64,000 bases of DNA from CAVSUR01 sp963846005 (GTDB lineage Bacteria > Actinomycetota > Actinomycetes > Streptosporangiales > Streptosporangiaceae), in NCBI GenBank assembly GCA_963846005.1, contig CAWJUH010000003.1:868001-932000 (forward strand). The letters are read 5' to 3'. The notes under the pieces are model-generated. The model made no database searches. It was not told the DNA's origin and worked only from the letters and a program-made list of their open reading frames with translations. Within the stretch, counting starts at the first letter, position 1. Every line of letters begins with the position of its first letter. A program made the position numbers and the translations under genes. Shown piece after piece: positions 37,303 to 47,093 of this stretch.

Positions 37303-38807
37303 TCAGGGCGCGGTCACCGGACCGGCGTCCGCGGGCACCGGGGCCGACGGCAGCCAGATCCGGACCCGGGTGCCCCGGCCGGGCCACGACTCCAGCGTCG
37401 CCTGGCCGCCGTGCGCGGTGGCGATGGCCTGCACGATGGACAGGCCCAGGCCGCTGCCGCCGCCGGCGGCCCCGTCCCCGCCGCGGCCCCGTCCCCGCCG
37501 GCGGCCCCGTCCCCGCCGGCCGCCCCGTCCCCGGCCCGGTCCGCGCCGCGGTGGAAGCGGTCGAACGCGCGCGCCGCGTCCTGCTGCGACATGCCGGGCC
37601 CGGCGTCGGCCACCTCGACCAGCACCCCGCCGGCGACCTCGCCCAGCCGGACCGCCACCGGCGCGGTCACCGGGGTGTGCGCCCGGACGTTGCCGAGCAG
37701 ATTGGCCAGCACCTGCCGGATACGCGGCTCGTCCACCACCGCGATCAGCCGCGGCGGCGCCTCGGCCCGGGCCGGGCGCTGCGGCTCGACCGCCGCGGCG
37801 TCCGCGACCGCGTCCCTGACCACGCCGGCCAGGTCGGTCTCGGTCAGGTCCAGCGACGAGGTCCGGTCCAGCCGGGCCAGCTCCAGCAGCTCGGCGACCA
37901 GCCGGGACATCCGGCCGGCCTCCTGCTCGATCCGCCGCATCGCGCCGGGCAGCTGATCGGGCCCGAGCGCGCCCTGCCGGTACAGCTCGGCGTAGCCGCT
38001 GATCGTGGTCAGCGGGGTGCGCAGCTCGTGCGAGGCGTCGGCCGCGAACTGGCGGACCTTCTGCTCCGACCGCAGCCGGGCGCCGAACGCCTGCTGGATG
38101 CGGTCCAGCATCGTGTTGATCGCCGCGCCCAGCGTGCCGACCTCGCCGCCGTCCCCGGAGTCGGGCATCCGCTCGGTCAGGTCGCCGCTGGAGGTAATGG
38201 CGTTGGCGGTGCCGGCCATCCGGCGCAGCGGCCGCAGGCCGCGCCCGATGAGCCACTCACCGCCGGCGGCCAGCACCGCGATCAGCAGGCCGCCGGTGAT
38301 CAGCTCGGCGATCACCAGGCGCCGGACCTGGGCCGCGACCACTCCGGCCGGGCGCGCGACGACCAGCGCGTAGGGCCCGGCGCTGCTCACCAGGACCCCG
38401 GCCAGCCGCAGCCGCAGTGCCCGCACCGGGCGGGCCACCGCCCGCATCCGCTCGCCGCTGACCGTGGTCAGCGTCACCAGCTGGCCCGGGGTCTGCAGAA
38501 AGTAGGCGGCCCAGTCCTGTCGGCCGAGGGCCGGCTCCAGTCCCCGGCCGGGCTGCCCCGGGGTCAGCAAGATCACCTGCCCGGTGCGCTCCGACACCGC
38601 GGCCACGGTGTACCCGGCGGGGATCCCGCCGCCCCGGGCCGGCAGCTGGCTGGCCGCGGCGTTCAGGCTGGCCCTGAAGTCCTGGGTCAGCCCGCGGGCC
38701 AGCACCACCGTGCTCACCGCGCCCATGATCAGCAGGAACAGCGTGGTCACGCCGATCAGCACGATCAGCATGCGGGCGCGCAGCGACAGCCGGCCGGACG
38801 TGGCCAT
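37303..38807 (-). CDS. two-component sensor histidine kinase (one frame break)
   Basis: A sensor of about 501 residues. TM1 (LRARMLIVLIGVTTLFLLIMGAV), an extracellular sensor of about 145 residues, TM2 (LVIAELITGGLLIAVLAAGG), HAMP, HisKA with the phospho-His in FAADASHELRTPLTTISGY, then HATPase with N box NLLGNVRAH and G1 DAGPGM. The G2 box GGGSGLGLSIV and the end VRIWLPSAPVPADAGPVTAP lie in another frame. One base is missing near 37484 in an 18-bp repeat encoding GDGAAG. Its ATG overlaps the response regulator stop (TGATG), so the pair is translationally coupled. Confidence 0.9.
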
Positions 38808-39553
38808 CAGGGCGGACCGGCCTGCCCCGCCTCCGGCGGCGGCCGCAGGCTGTAGCCGACGCCGCGCTGGGTGTGAATCAGCGGCGGTCCCAGCGGGTCC
38901 AGCTTGCGCCGCAGGTAGCTGACGTAGGTCTCGACGATCTGCGACTCTCCGGCATAGTCCCAGCCCCACACGTTCTCCAGCAGCTGCGCCCGGGTCAGCA
39001 CCCGGCCCGGATGGCGCATCAGGTAGGCAAGAAGCCGGAACTCGGTCGGTGACAGCTCGACGGCGGTGCCGCCCCGGTGCACGGTCCACCGGTCCTCGTC
39101 CAGCTCCAGGTCACCGGCCCGCAGCGGCGCGGCCTCGCCCTGGCCGGGACCGGCCGCCCCGGCCCGCGACCGGCTCGCCCGGCGCAGCACGGCCCGGACC
39201 CGCGCGACCAGCGCCTCGACCGAGAAGGGCTTGGTGACGTAGTCGTCCCCGCCGATGGCCAGGCCGGTCACGGTGTCGGAGGAGGTGTCGCGCGCGGTCA
39301 GGAAGATGACGGGGACCTCGTTGCCCGCCGCCCGCAGCCGGCGGCAGACCTCGAACCCGTCCATGTCCGGCAGCATCACGTCGAGCACGATCAGGTCAGG
39401 CTGCCCGGCCTGCGCCTGGCGCAGCGCATCCTGGCCGGTGGCCGCCGCGGTGACCGCGCAGCCGTGGAACTTCAGCGCGACCTGGACCAGCTCGCGGATG
39501 TTCGGCTCGTCGTCCACGACGAGCACGGAGGGGATGCGGTCGCTGTCAGTCAT
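38807..39553 (-). CDS. OmpR/PhoB family response regulator
   Basis: A 248-residue regulator: receiver domain with VVDDEPNIRELV, the phospho-Asp in DLIVLDVMLPDMDGFEV, TARDTSSD and the switch Lys in DYVTKPF. A linker and a winged-helix DNA-binding domain follow (LSPTEFRLLAYLMRHPGRVLTR, the recognition helix near ESQIVETYVSYLRRKL). Its stop overlaps the kinase start. The membrane-anchored protein at 39665 lies immediately upstream on the same strand and may be a target or accessory sensor. Confidence 0.94.
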   Translation of the reverse strand: MTDSDRIPSVLVVDDEPNIRELVQVALKFHGCAVTAAATGQDALRQAQAGQPDLIVLDVMLPDMDGFEVCRRLRAAGNEVPVIFLTARDTSSDTVTGLAIGGDDYVTKPFSVEALVARVRAVLRRASRSRAGAAGPGQGEAAPLRAGDLELDEDRWTVHRGGTAVELSPTEFRLLAYLMRHPGRVLTRAQLLENVWGWDYAGESQIVETYVSYLRRKLDPLGPPLIHTQRGVGYSLRPPPEAGQAGPP

Positions 39554-39664
39554 CGGATATCAGGGCCCATCTTGCCTGCGGCGCGGCCGCCGCGGATCCC
39601 GGTTCGGTGACACGCCGCTGCGCGGCCAGCCCGGCGGGGCTGGCCGCGCAGCACGCGGCGAGGG

Positions 39665-40480
39665 TCAGGAGCCGCTGGCGGACCCGGTGCTGCCGGACGA
39701 TCCGGACGAGTTCCCGGCCGGCGCGGCAGGCCTGATCACCACCAGCCGGGCATCCCGGGCGCCGCCCGACAGCGGCCCGCCGACGAACACCCGCTGCCCG
39801 CCGGCCAGGGCGCTGGCCGGCGCCTTCTTGTGGTCCTGCCGGACGACGGTGTTGCTGACCAAGTCCCAGGTCCAGGTGGTGCCGTCGGCGGCCCTGACCA
39901 CCACCGAGCTGCCCGACACCGAAGCGATCGTGCCGCGCTCGTACTCCAGGGTGCGCGGGCCCTGCTTGGATTCGTAGGTGACCTGCCCGTGGATGCCGCC
40001 GAGCAGCCGCAGCCGCCGCGCCCCGCGGGCGCACCGGCGGGCCACGAACCGGGCCGCGAGCGGATGGCCGTCCGCCTTCAGCTGGGCGGCGATCTTGCGG
40101 CACCTGGCGAGCCTGCCGGCGGCCGCGCCGGAGGTCTTGCCGGAACCCGGGCTGCCGGAACCGGAGTGGCCGGCCGAGCCGGAAGCCGCGCTCAGCAGGG
40201 CCCCCATCTCGGTTGCCGGCGCGCCGGACCCGGTTGAGCCGCCGGACAGCGCGGCGGCGGTCCCGGCCCCGCCGGCCACGAGCACGGCGGCCGCGGTGAC
40301 GCCGATGCCCCAGCGGCGGAGCCGGCGACCGCGCCGCGGGCGGCCCTGCGGTCCCGGCGCCGCGCCGCCGGCCGGGCGGGCCCCGGCCGGGTGCCCGGAC
40401 CCCGGCCAGGCCGGGCCCAGCTCCTGGGTCGGCCAGTTATCCTGCGCGCCGCTCTCGGGCGGCCAGTTCATGTTGTCCAT
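39665..40480 (-). CDS. membrane-anchored protein with DUF5666-like C-terminal domain
   Basis: A 271-residue protein. It has a cytoplasmic Pro/Gly-rich N-terminus, an RRGRRLRRW stop-transfer, and a single hydrophobic anchor (GIGVTAAAVLVAGGAGTAAAL, about 57-77). A Ser/Gly linker precedes a C-terminal domain (RGTIASVSGSSVVVRAADGTTWTWDLVSNTVVRQ, LAGGQRVFVGGP) that resembles the small beta domain of DUF5666. The product is probably exposed outside the membrane. It lies 111 bp upstream of the two-component regulator on the same strand. The function is unknown. Confidence 0.7.
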   Translation of the reverse strand: MDNMNWPPESGAQDNWPTQELGPAWPGSGHPAGARPAGGAAPGPQGRPRRGRRLRRWGIGVTAAAVLVAGGAGTAAALSGGSTGSGAPATEMGALLSAASGSAGHSGSGSPGSGKTSGAAAGRLARCRKIAAQLKADGHPLAARFVARRCARGARRLRLLGGIHGQVTYESKQGPRTLEYERGTIASVSGSSVVVRAADGTTWTWDLVSNTVVRQDHKKAPASALAGGQRVFVGGPLSGGARDARLVVIRPAAPAGNSSGSSGSTGSASGS

Positions 40481-40601
40481 GCCGCCAGCGTGCCGGGCCG
40501 GGCTGGGATGACAGCCTGCGAAGCCTGGGAAGAGCCTGGGAGCAGGCCGGAGATTGCCCGCGGCCCGGTCCCGGCCGGCCCGGTCCCGGCCGGGGCCGGG
40601 C

Positions 40602-42332
40602 TCACATCCGGCGGGGGACCGGGATGCCGAGCAGGCCCAGGCCGGTCAGCAGCACCCGCAGGGTGAGCGCGCTGAGCGCCAGCCTTGAGTCCCTGGTCTG
40701 CGCATCCGGGGCGGCCAGCACCGGGCACTGCTCGTAGAACGAGGTGAACGCCGAGGCCAGGTCGAACAGGTACCCGGCCAGCCGGTGCGGCTCAGCGGTC
40801 CTGGCCGTCTCGGTGACCGCGCCGCCGAACCCGAGCAGCCGCAGCGCCAGCGCCCGCTCGGCGCCCGCGCCGAGCGTGATCGGCCCGGCCGCCTGGTCCG
40901 GCTGCAGGCCGGCCCGGGCGAACAGCGACCGGATCCGCGCCGTCGCGTACTGCAGGTAGGGGCCGGTGTTGCCGTTGAGCGCCAGCAGCCGGTCGAAGTC
41001 CAGCGCGTAGCTGGAGTCGTGCGCGACCGACAGGTCGCCGTACTTGAGCGCGCCGATCCCGACGGCCTCGGCGATCGCGCGCCGCTGCACCGGGTCGTCG
41101 TACCGGTCGGCGATGACCTTCTCCGCCCGCTCGACCGCCTCGTCCATCAGCGTGGCCAGCTTGATCTGCTCGCCGGAGCGGGTCTGCAGCCGCTGCCCGC
41201 CCGGGCCGGTCATCAGGCCCACCACCGCGTGTTCGGCGCTGGCCTCGCCGGTCAGCCAGCCGGCCTGGCGGGCCAGCGCGAACACCATCTCCAGGTGCTG
41301 GTGCTGCTCGGAGCCGACGAAGTAGATGATCCTGCTCGCGCGCAGCTCGGTCAGCCGGTAGCGGATCGCGGCCACGTCGGTGGTGTCGTAGCCGTAGCCG
41401 CCGTCGCTCTTGCGCAGCATCAGCGGCAGCGGGCCGCCGCCCCGGCCGGTGAAGCCGGGCGGGAAGGCGCACAGCGCCCCGTCGTCGATGACCGCGAGCC
41501 CGCGCGATTCCAGCTCGGCGCAGACGTCGGCGAGCATCGGGTGGTAGAAGCTCTCCGGGGCCATCGTGTCGTCGGTGAGGGTGATGCCGAGCCGGGTGTA
41601 GATGCCCCGCAGGTACACCATGGCGTCCTCGACCAGCAGCCGCCACAGCCGCATCGAGCGCTCCTCGCCGGCCTGCAGCTCCACCACGCGCTGCCGGGAC
41701 CGGTCAGCGAACGCCGGGTCGGCATCGAACTTGGCCCGGGCCGCCTGGTAGAACGCGGTGAGCTCGCCGGCGGCGAGCAGCGCTCTGGTGGCCTGCTCGC
41801 CGATGTCGAGCGCGTGCTCGATCATCATGCCGAACTGGGTGCCCCAGTCGCCCAGGTGCGCGGCCCGGACGACGTCGTGCCCGAGATGCTCGAGCACCCG
41901 CGCCATCGCGTCGCCCTCGGCCGTGGCCCGCAGGTGCCCGGCGTGCAGTTCCTTGGCCACGTTGGGGCCGGAATAGTCGACCACGATCCGGCGGGGCGGC
42001 TCGGCCTGCGGCACGCCCAGCCGGGGGTCGGCCAGCTGGCCGGCCGCCTGCTGCGCGATCCAGTCGTCGGCGAGCGTCAGGTTGACGAACCCGGGGCCGC
42101 TGACCTGCGCGCCGGCCAGTTCCGGCGCGCCTTCCAGCTGGCCGGCCAGGGCCGCGGCGATCTCCCGCGGCGGGCGGCCGAGCCGCTTGGCCAGCGGCAG
42201 CGCCACGTTGGCCTGGAAGTCGGCGAACTGGGAGGGCCGGATGACCGGGTCGGTGCCGGCGTACCCGGCGCCGAACTGCGCGGCCAGGGCAGCGCTGACG
42301 AGCCGCGCGAGGGTCAGTTCCGGGTCAGCCAT
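40602..42332 (-). CDS. argS: arginyl-tRNA synthetase
   Basis: Class I synthetase of 576 residues that charges tRNA-Arg. It has the ArgRS N-terminal add-on domain, the HIGH-type motif in SGPNVAKELHAGHLRAT, the TRSGEQIKLATLMDEAVERA segment that replaces KMSKS in many ArgRS, and a C-terminal DALR anticodon-binding domain ending PVPRRM. ATG 42330-42332 (MADPELTLARLV). It is preceded by about 500 bp of non-coding DNA shared with the divergent radical SAM gene. Confidence 0.96.
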   Translation of the reverse strand: MADPELTLARLVSAALAAQFGAGYAGTDPVIRPSQFADFQANVALPLAKRLGRPPREIAAALAGQLEGAPELAGAQVSGPGFVNLTLADDWIAQQAAGQLADPRLGVPQAEPPRRIVVDYSGPNVAKELHAGHLRATAEGDAMARVLEHLGHDVVRAAHLGDWGTQFGMMIEHALDIGEQATRALLAAGELTAFYQAARAKFDADPAFADRSRQRVVELQAGEERSMRLWRLLVEDAMVYLRGIYTRLGITLTDDTMAPESFYHPMLADVCAELESRGLAVIDDGALCAFPPGFTGRGGGPLPLMLRKSDGGYGYDTTDVAAIRYRLTELRASRIIYFVGSEQHQHLEMVFALARQAGWLTGEASAEHAVVGLMTGPGGQRLQTRSGEQIKLATLMDEAVERAEKVIADRYDDPVQRRAIAEAVGIGALKYGDLSVAHDSSYALDFDRLLALNGNTGPYLQYATARIRSLFARAGLQPDQAAGPITLGAGAERALALRLLGFGGAVTETARTAEPHRLAGYLFDLASAFTSFYEQCPVLAAPDAQTRDSRLALSALTLRVLLTGLGLLGIPVPRRM

Positions 42333-42840
42333 GCTCCCAGCCTATCGGCCGGGCCGGCCCGGCGCGGGCCCCCCGGCGGGCCCCCTGGGCGGCCCGCTCC
42401 GGCCGGCTCGCGGCCGCCGCCCGCGGCCGGCCGGGCCGCGCTAATGGTCTGCCCCGGGCCGCCCGGCGCCGGGCCGGCCGCCGCTGGCGCGGCGCCGGCG
42501 GCGGCGGGCCCCGGCCCGGCCGCGGCCGGGCCGCGACGGGCGCGGCGGGGCCGGGCCTGCGGGGGCAGAGTTACGCAAGAGCCGCGTTAGCGGTGCCCGG
42601 CGGCCTTACAGTGACAACCGGGAGCGGGGCCTCGGATCGCCCGCGGCGCGAAGTCGCAGGCATCCCTCAGAGCGCGTTCAGCGTTCTCTAATTGTGACCT
42701 CTTCTTAATTGTCTGGACGCGGCGCATCGCGGCCCGGCAGCGTCTGAGGAGTAGCACAGCTGGCAGGCGGCCTGCCGTCGCCACCTGGCCGGCCGCGAGC
42801 CTGGACGGCCCGTTTCCGGCAGCCGACCGGAGGGAGCTGT
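42333..42840. other. 508-bp non-coding region between argS and the radical SAM gene
   Basis: No supported gene. From 42345 to about 42560 it is almost pure GC with many short inverted repeats (for example around GGGCCGGCC and GGCGCCGG). From 42570 to 42720 the composition relaxes and includes two TAATTGT copies (42689-42695 and 42706-42712) within TTCTCTAATTGTGACCTC and CTTCTTAATTGTC, the likeliest promoter zone for one or both divergent genes. The last 20 bases hold a GGAGGGAG ribosome binding site four bases before the ATG. No known riboswitch was recognised. Confidence 0.6.
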
Positions 42841-44220
42841 ATGCGTGAAGCTGAGCAGCGGATAAGGCCCGTGATCCCGGCCGCGGGCCGTCGGTTCCAC
42901 GCCTACACCGCCAAGCACCTGGACGGGCTGGCCGCCCGGGCCGGGCTGGGCCCCGCCGAGCGGCTGGCGGTCAGGGCCGTCGCCGCCGTGCTGCCATTCC
43001 GGGCCAATGAATACGTGATCGAGAACCTCATCGACTGGGATGCCGCCCCGGCCGACCCGATCTACCGGCTGGTGTTCCCGCAGCCCGACATGCTCCCGGC
43101 CGCCGACGTGGGCCGCATCGCGGACCTGCTGGCCGCCGGCGCGCCGGAGGCCGAGGTACGCGCGGCCGCGCACGAGGTGCGGCTCAGGCTGAACCCGCAC
43201 CCGGCCGGCCAGCTGGCCCTGAACGTGCCAGAGATCGCGGACGAGCCGCTGCCCGGCGTGCAGCACAAGTACCCGGAGACCGTGCTGATCTTCCCCAAGC
43301 AGGGGCAGACCTGCCACGCCTACTGCTCGTACTGCTTCCGCTGGGCCCAGTTCGTGGACGAGCCGGACCTGAAGATGGCCACCGACGACATGACCAGGGT
43401 GACCGGGTACCTGCGATCACATCCCGAGGTGACCAGCGTGCTCATCACCGGCGGCGATCCGATGATCATGGGCGCGGCGGTGCTGCGCCGCTACCTCGAG
43501 CCGCTGCTGGACCCGGGCTTGGCCCACATCGAGTCGATCCGGATCGGGACCAAGTCGCTGGCCTACTGGCCGCAGCGCTTCGTCACCGATCCCGACGCCG
43601 ACGACACGCTGCGGCTGTTCGCCGACGTCCGGGCCGCGGGCAAGTCGCTGGCCCTGATGGCGCACTTCTCGCACCCCCGCGAGCTGGAGCCCGGCATGCT
43701 CAGCCGCGCGGTACGGCGGATCACCGCGGCCGGGGCCGTGATCAGGACCCAGGCGCCGCTGATCGCCTCGATCAACGACACCCCGCGGGCCTGGACGGAC
43801 ATGTGGCGCGCCCAGCTGCGGCTCGGCATGGTGCCTTACTACATGTTCGTGGAACGCGATACCGGCCCGCAGGGGTACTTCGCGGTCCCGCTGGCCCGCG
43901 GCTACGAGATCTTCCGCGAGGCCTACAGCAGCGTTTCCGGGCTGGGCCGGACGGTGCGCGGCCCGTCGATGTCCGCCACGCCCGGCAAGGTCTGCGTGGA
44001 CGGGATCGCGGAGATCACCGGCCAGCGGGTGTTCGCCCTGCACATGATCCAGGCCCGCGACCCGGCGCTGGTCGGCCGGCCGTTCTACGCCCAGTTCGAC
44101 CCGCAGGCCATCTGGCTGTCCGACCTGGTCCCGGCGTTCGCGCCCCGGTTCCCGTTCGAGCCCGACCCGGACGAGCTGCGCGGGCTGTGGGCCACGCCGG
44201 CCCTCGCGCCCGCCCCCTGA
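42841..44220 (+). CDS. KamA family radical SAM protein (lysine 2,3-aminomutase-like)
   Basis: A 459-residue radical SAM enzyme. The Fe-S motif CHAYCSYC (Cys 158, 162, 165) follows KYPETVLIFPKQGQ as in the KamA family, then SVLITGGDPMIM, FSHPRELEP, RTQAPLIASIND and YYMFVERDTGP. A late TPGKVCVDG could supply the PLP lysine known in lysine 2,3-aminomutase, but the usual glycine-rich context is absent, so the substrate may not be lysine. It stands alone between argS and an MFS exporter, with a strong ribosome binding site. The lysine-fermentation genes that would use beta-lysine are not adjacent. Confidence 0.82.
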   Translation: MREAEQRIRPVIPAAGRRFHAYTAKHLDGLAARAGLGPAERLAVRAVAAVLPFRANEYVIENLIDWDAAPADPIYRLVFPQPDMLPAADVGRIADLLAAGAPEAEVRAAAHEVRLRLNPHPAGQLALNVPEIADEPLPGVQHKYPETVLIFPKQGQTCHAYCSYCFRWAQFVDEPDLKMATDDMTRVTGYLRSHPEVTSVLITGGDPMIMGAAVLRRYLEPLLDPGLAHIESIRIGTKSLAYWPQRFVTDPDADDTLRLFADVRAAGKSLALMAHFSHPRELEPGMLSRAVRRITAAGAVIRTQAPLIASINDTPRAWTDMWRAQLRLGMVPYYMFVERDTGPQGYFAVPLARGYEIFREAYSSVSGLGRTVRGPSMSATPGKVCVDGIAEITGQRVFALHMIQARDPALVGRPFYAQFDPQAIWLSDLVPAFAPRFPFEPDPDELRGLWATPALAPAP

Positions 44221-44240
44221 CCAGCACCGGACTGCCCGTG

Positions 44241-44367
44241 TGCGCAGGACCGGCCTGTCTGCGCAGGACCGGCCTCTGCGCAGGACCGGACTGTCTGCGC
44301 CGGACCGGTCTGTCTGCACCGGACCGGTCTGTCTGCGCCGGACCGGTCTGTCTGCGCAGGACTGGTC
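44241..44367. repeat. 19-bp tandem repeat, about seven units
   Basis: The unit TGCGCAGGACCGGCCTGTC recurs head to tail from 44241 to about 44367. The second copy lacks two bases, and three copies carry TGCGCCGGACCGGTCTGTC-type variants. A looser copy precedes it. The array begins right after the radical SAM stop and ends at the MFS stop codon (44366-44368), filling the whole convergent gap. Confidence 0.9.
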
Positions 44368-46026
44368 AGGCGGGCGTCTGCTCGGCGGTCACGGTCTCGC
44401 CCGGCGCCGCGTCGGCGGCGGGTGAAGCGGCCGGCGTGGCGGCCCGGCGGCCCTCGCGCAGCAGCAGGCAGCTCGCCGACCCGATCAGCAGCAAGATCAC
44501 GGTCACCGACATCGTCGCCCGCATGGCGTCCACGAAGCCGAACCCGAACACCTGGGCGGCGATCCGGGAGATCTCCGCGGCCAGCTGGGCCTGGCACGCC
44601 CGGGGCGACCTTTACCGAGCCGCCGGACTGCCCGGCACCGATCTGGACGCCGCCCTTGGCCGCGCTGGCGAAGCCGCTGATCAGGTGGCTGCGGATCGGG
44701 CCGGGCAGCGCCGTGCTCCGCTGCCGCGCCTGGCTGACCAGGGAGTCAGCCAGCCGGTTCTGCAGCAGCGCGCCGACCCCGGCAGTGCCGATGACCAGCC
44801 CGACCTGGCGGACGGTGTTCAGCACGCCGGATGCCGCCCCGGCCATCCGCGGCTCGATGTTGCGCATCGCGGTGGTGGTCAGCGGGGCGAATGTGAAGCC
44901 CATGCCGACCCCGGCGACCAGCAGCGAGGGGAGGAATACGTACCAGGCGCTGGTGGGCGTGGCGATCAGCGCCAGCGACCCCATCCCGACGCCGAACAAG
45001 AACAGCCCGCCCATCAGCAGGTACTTGCCGCCCATCTTGTCGGTCATCCGGCCGGCGACCGGGGCGATGAACACCGAGATCAGCGAGGCCGGGGCCATCG
45101 CCAGCCCGGCTTTGAGCGCGGAAAAGCCCAGCACCGACTGCAGGTAGATGGTGAACGGCAGGAAGATGCCCATCATCCCGATGGACAGCAGCGCGGACAC
45201 CAGGTTCATCACCGAGAAGCCCCGGTCGCGGAACACCGCGAACGGCACCAGCGGCTCGCCCTGCTGGCCCAGCTTCTGCACGACGAGGAACACGGCCAGC
45301 AGCACGACTCCGGCGCCGAGGATCAGCGGGATGGAGATGATGCCGGTGATCGTGCCCCAGTTGTACTTCTGCCCCTCGACCAGGCCGTAGCAGATCGCCA
45401 GCAGTGCGGCGCTGGCCAGCAGCACGCCGGGAACGTCGAGACGGTGCCGCCAGGCCCGGCCGCATGTCCGGGATGAGCAGCGGGGCCAGCGCCAGCACGA
45501 TCACGCCGATCGGCAGGTTGACGTAGAAGATCGCGCGCCAGTCGAAGGCGCTGACCAGCAGCCCGCCCAGCGTGGGCCCGGCGATGGTCGCCACCCCGGC
45601 GACCGCGCCCCAGATGCCGAAGGCCGCACCGCGGCGCTCGGGCGGGAACACGTTCGTGATGATCGCCAGCGTCTGCGGCATCAGCATGGCGGCGCCGAGG
45701 CCCTGTACCGCACGGAAGGCGATCAGCCAGCCCGCGCCGGGTGCCAGCCCGCAGGCGGCCGAGGCCAGCGTGAACACGGCGATGCCGCCCATGAACATGA
45801 TCCGCGGCCCGATGATGTCGCCGAGCCGGCCGGCGGTGATCACCAGGACCGCGAGCACCAGCGCGTAGGCGTTGATCACCCACAGCACGTCATCGAGCGA
45901 CGCGGGCAGCTTGGTGATGATGTTGGGGATCGCGATGTTGACGATCGTCAGGTCGAGCAGGGTCATGAAGAACCCCAGCGACACGACCAACAGCACCGCC
46001 CACGGATTCCCCTTGTATTTCCGCAC
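44366..46026 (-). CDS. MFS exporter, DHA2/EmrB-QacA (14-TM) family (two frame breaks)
   Basis: Proton-driven drug exporter of about 552 residues. It has motif C-type helices and the DHA2 signatures LDLTIVNIAIPNI, ITAGRLGDIIGPRIMF, FRAVQGLGAAMLMPQTLAII and FGIWGAVAGVATIAGPTLGGLLV. Single extra bases near 45455 and 44600 break the frame. The pieces join as DMRPAWRHRLDVPGVLLAS and as QLAAEISRIAAQVFGF, restoring full length and a last helix (TMSVTVILLLIGSASCLLL). GTG 46024-46026 has AGGAGG six bases upstream. An AT-rich island upstream (46112-46127, TATTAAAAATCGTAAC) is a probable promoter. Substrate unknown. Confidence 0.88.
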
Positions 46027-46226
46027 TGCTTTCCTCCTGGTCCGGCTCCCATCCGGGCGTGCTGCCGGTGCAACACAGCCCGGGCCGCATCACTTCCCGC
46101 TCGCGGCCGGCTATTAAAAATCGTAACCAGCGGTACTGACAGCCCGGCCTGCTCAGATGAGGCCGCGCGGCGGCCGGGACCGAGCCACGATCCGGCCGCC
46201 GGAAAGCGCCCGCTATGCTCCCGGCC

Positions 46227-47000
46227 ATGGATCTGAACCGAACAAGCGCGATCGTCTCCGGCGGTGCCAGCGGCCTCGGTGAGGCTACCGTGGCGGCCCT
46301 GGCCGCGGCCGGGGCCACGGTCGTCGTCGCCGACCTGAGCGAGGAGCGGGGCAAGGCCGTCGCCAGCGCGGCCGGCGGCACGTTCGCCAGGACCGACGTG
46401 ACCGACGAGCAGTCCGTGCAGGCCGCCGTGGACGCGGCCGTGGCCACCGGGGCGCCGCTGCGGGCCGTGGTGAACTGCGCCGGGATCGGCTGGGCGACCA
46501 GGACCGTGAACCGGGACGGCTCGCCGCACGACCTGGCGTCCTTCCGCAAGGTCATCGACGTCAACCTGATCGGCACGTTCAACCTGATGCGGATCGGCGC
46601 CGCCGCCATCGCGAAGACCGACCCGGCCGACGCCGACGGGCAGCGCGGCGTGGTCGTCAACACCTCGTCGGTGGCCGGCCTCGAAGGCCAGACCGGCCAG
46701 GTCGCCTACTCCGCGTCGAAGGGCGGCATCATCGGCATGACCGTGCCCGCGGCCCGTGACCTGGCCGCGATCGGGGTCCGGGTGAACACCATCTGCCCGG
46801 GCATCATCGACACCCCCATCTACGGCGAGGGGCCGGCCAGCGAGGAGTTCAAGGCCCGGCTGGCCGCGCCGGTGGTGTTCCCCAAGCGGATGGGCACCGC
46901 CGCCGAGTTCGCCCAGCTGGTGCTGGCCCTCATCGGCAACGACTACATCAACGCCGACGTCGTCCGCTTCGACGGCGGCATCCGCTTCCAGCCCAAGTAG
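46227..47000 (+). CDS. short-chain dehydrogenase/reductase (3-hydroxyacyl-CoA dehydrogenase type II-like)
   Basis: A 257-residue classical SDR: the NAD-binding SGGASGLGEAT near residue 12, NCAGIGWA, then the Ser-Tyr-Lys centre in NTSSVAGLEGQTGQVAYSASKGG, and CPGIIDTPIYGEG. The whole sequence best fits the HSD17B10-like 3-hydroxyacyl-CoA dehydrogenases used in beta-oxidation. The ATG at 46227 is chosen; an ATG at 46215 is in frame but overlaps a TATGCT -10-like hexamer (46214-46219), so a leaderless transcript starting at 46227 is likely. An enoyl-CoA hydratase follows 93 bp downstream, supporting a fatty-acid role. Confidence 0.85.
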   Translation: MDLNRTSAIVSGGASGLGEATVAALAAAGATVVVADLSEERGKAVASAAGGTFARTDVTDEQSVQAAVDAAVATGAPLRAVVNCAGIGWATRTVNRDGSPHDLASFRKVIDVNLIGTFNLMRIGAAAIAKTDPADADGQRGVVVNTSSVAGLEGQTGQVAYSASKGGIIGMTVPAARDLAAIGVRVNTICPGIIDTPIYGEGPASEEFKARLAAPVVFPKRMGTAAEFAQLVLALIGNDYINADVVRFDGGIRFQPK

Positions 47001-47093
47001 CCCGCGCCGCCAGGCCCCGAAGCCGCGGCTCCGGTGACAAAGGCAGGCCCGGATAGGGTTGGCCTGCCGCGCCGCCGAGACGATGGGGATCAC

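Noticed and set aside
42333..42840. Riboswitch upstream of the radical SAM gene
   Set aside because: No lysine, cobalamin or c-di-AMP riboswitch core could be recognised; the GC-rich part forms many chance stems.
44241..44367. CRISPR array suggested by 19-bp repeats
   Set aside because: No spacers between repeats; tandem array only.
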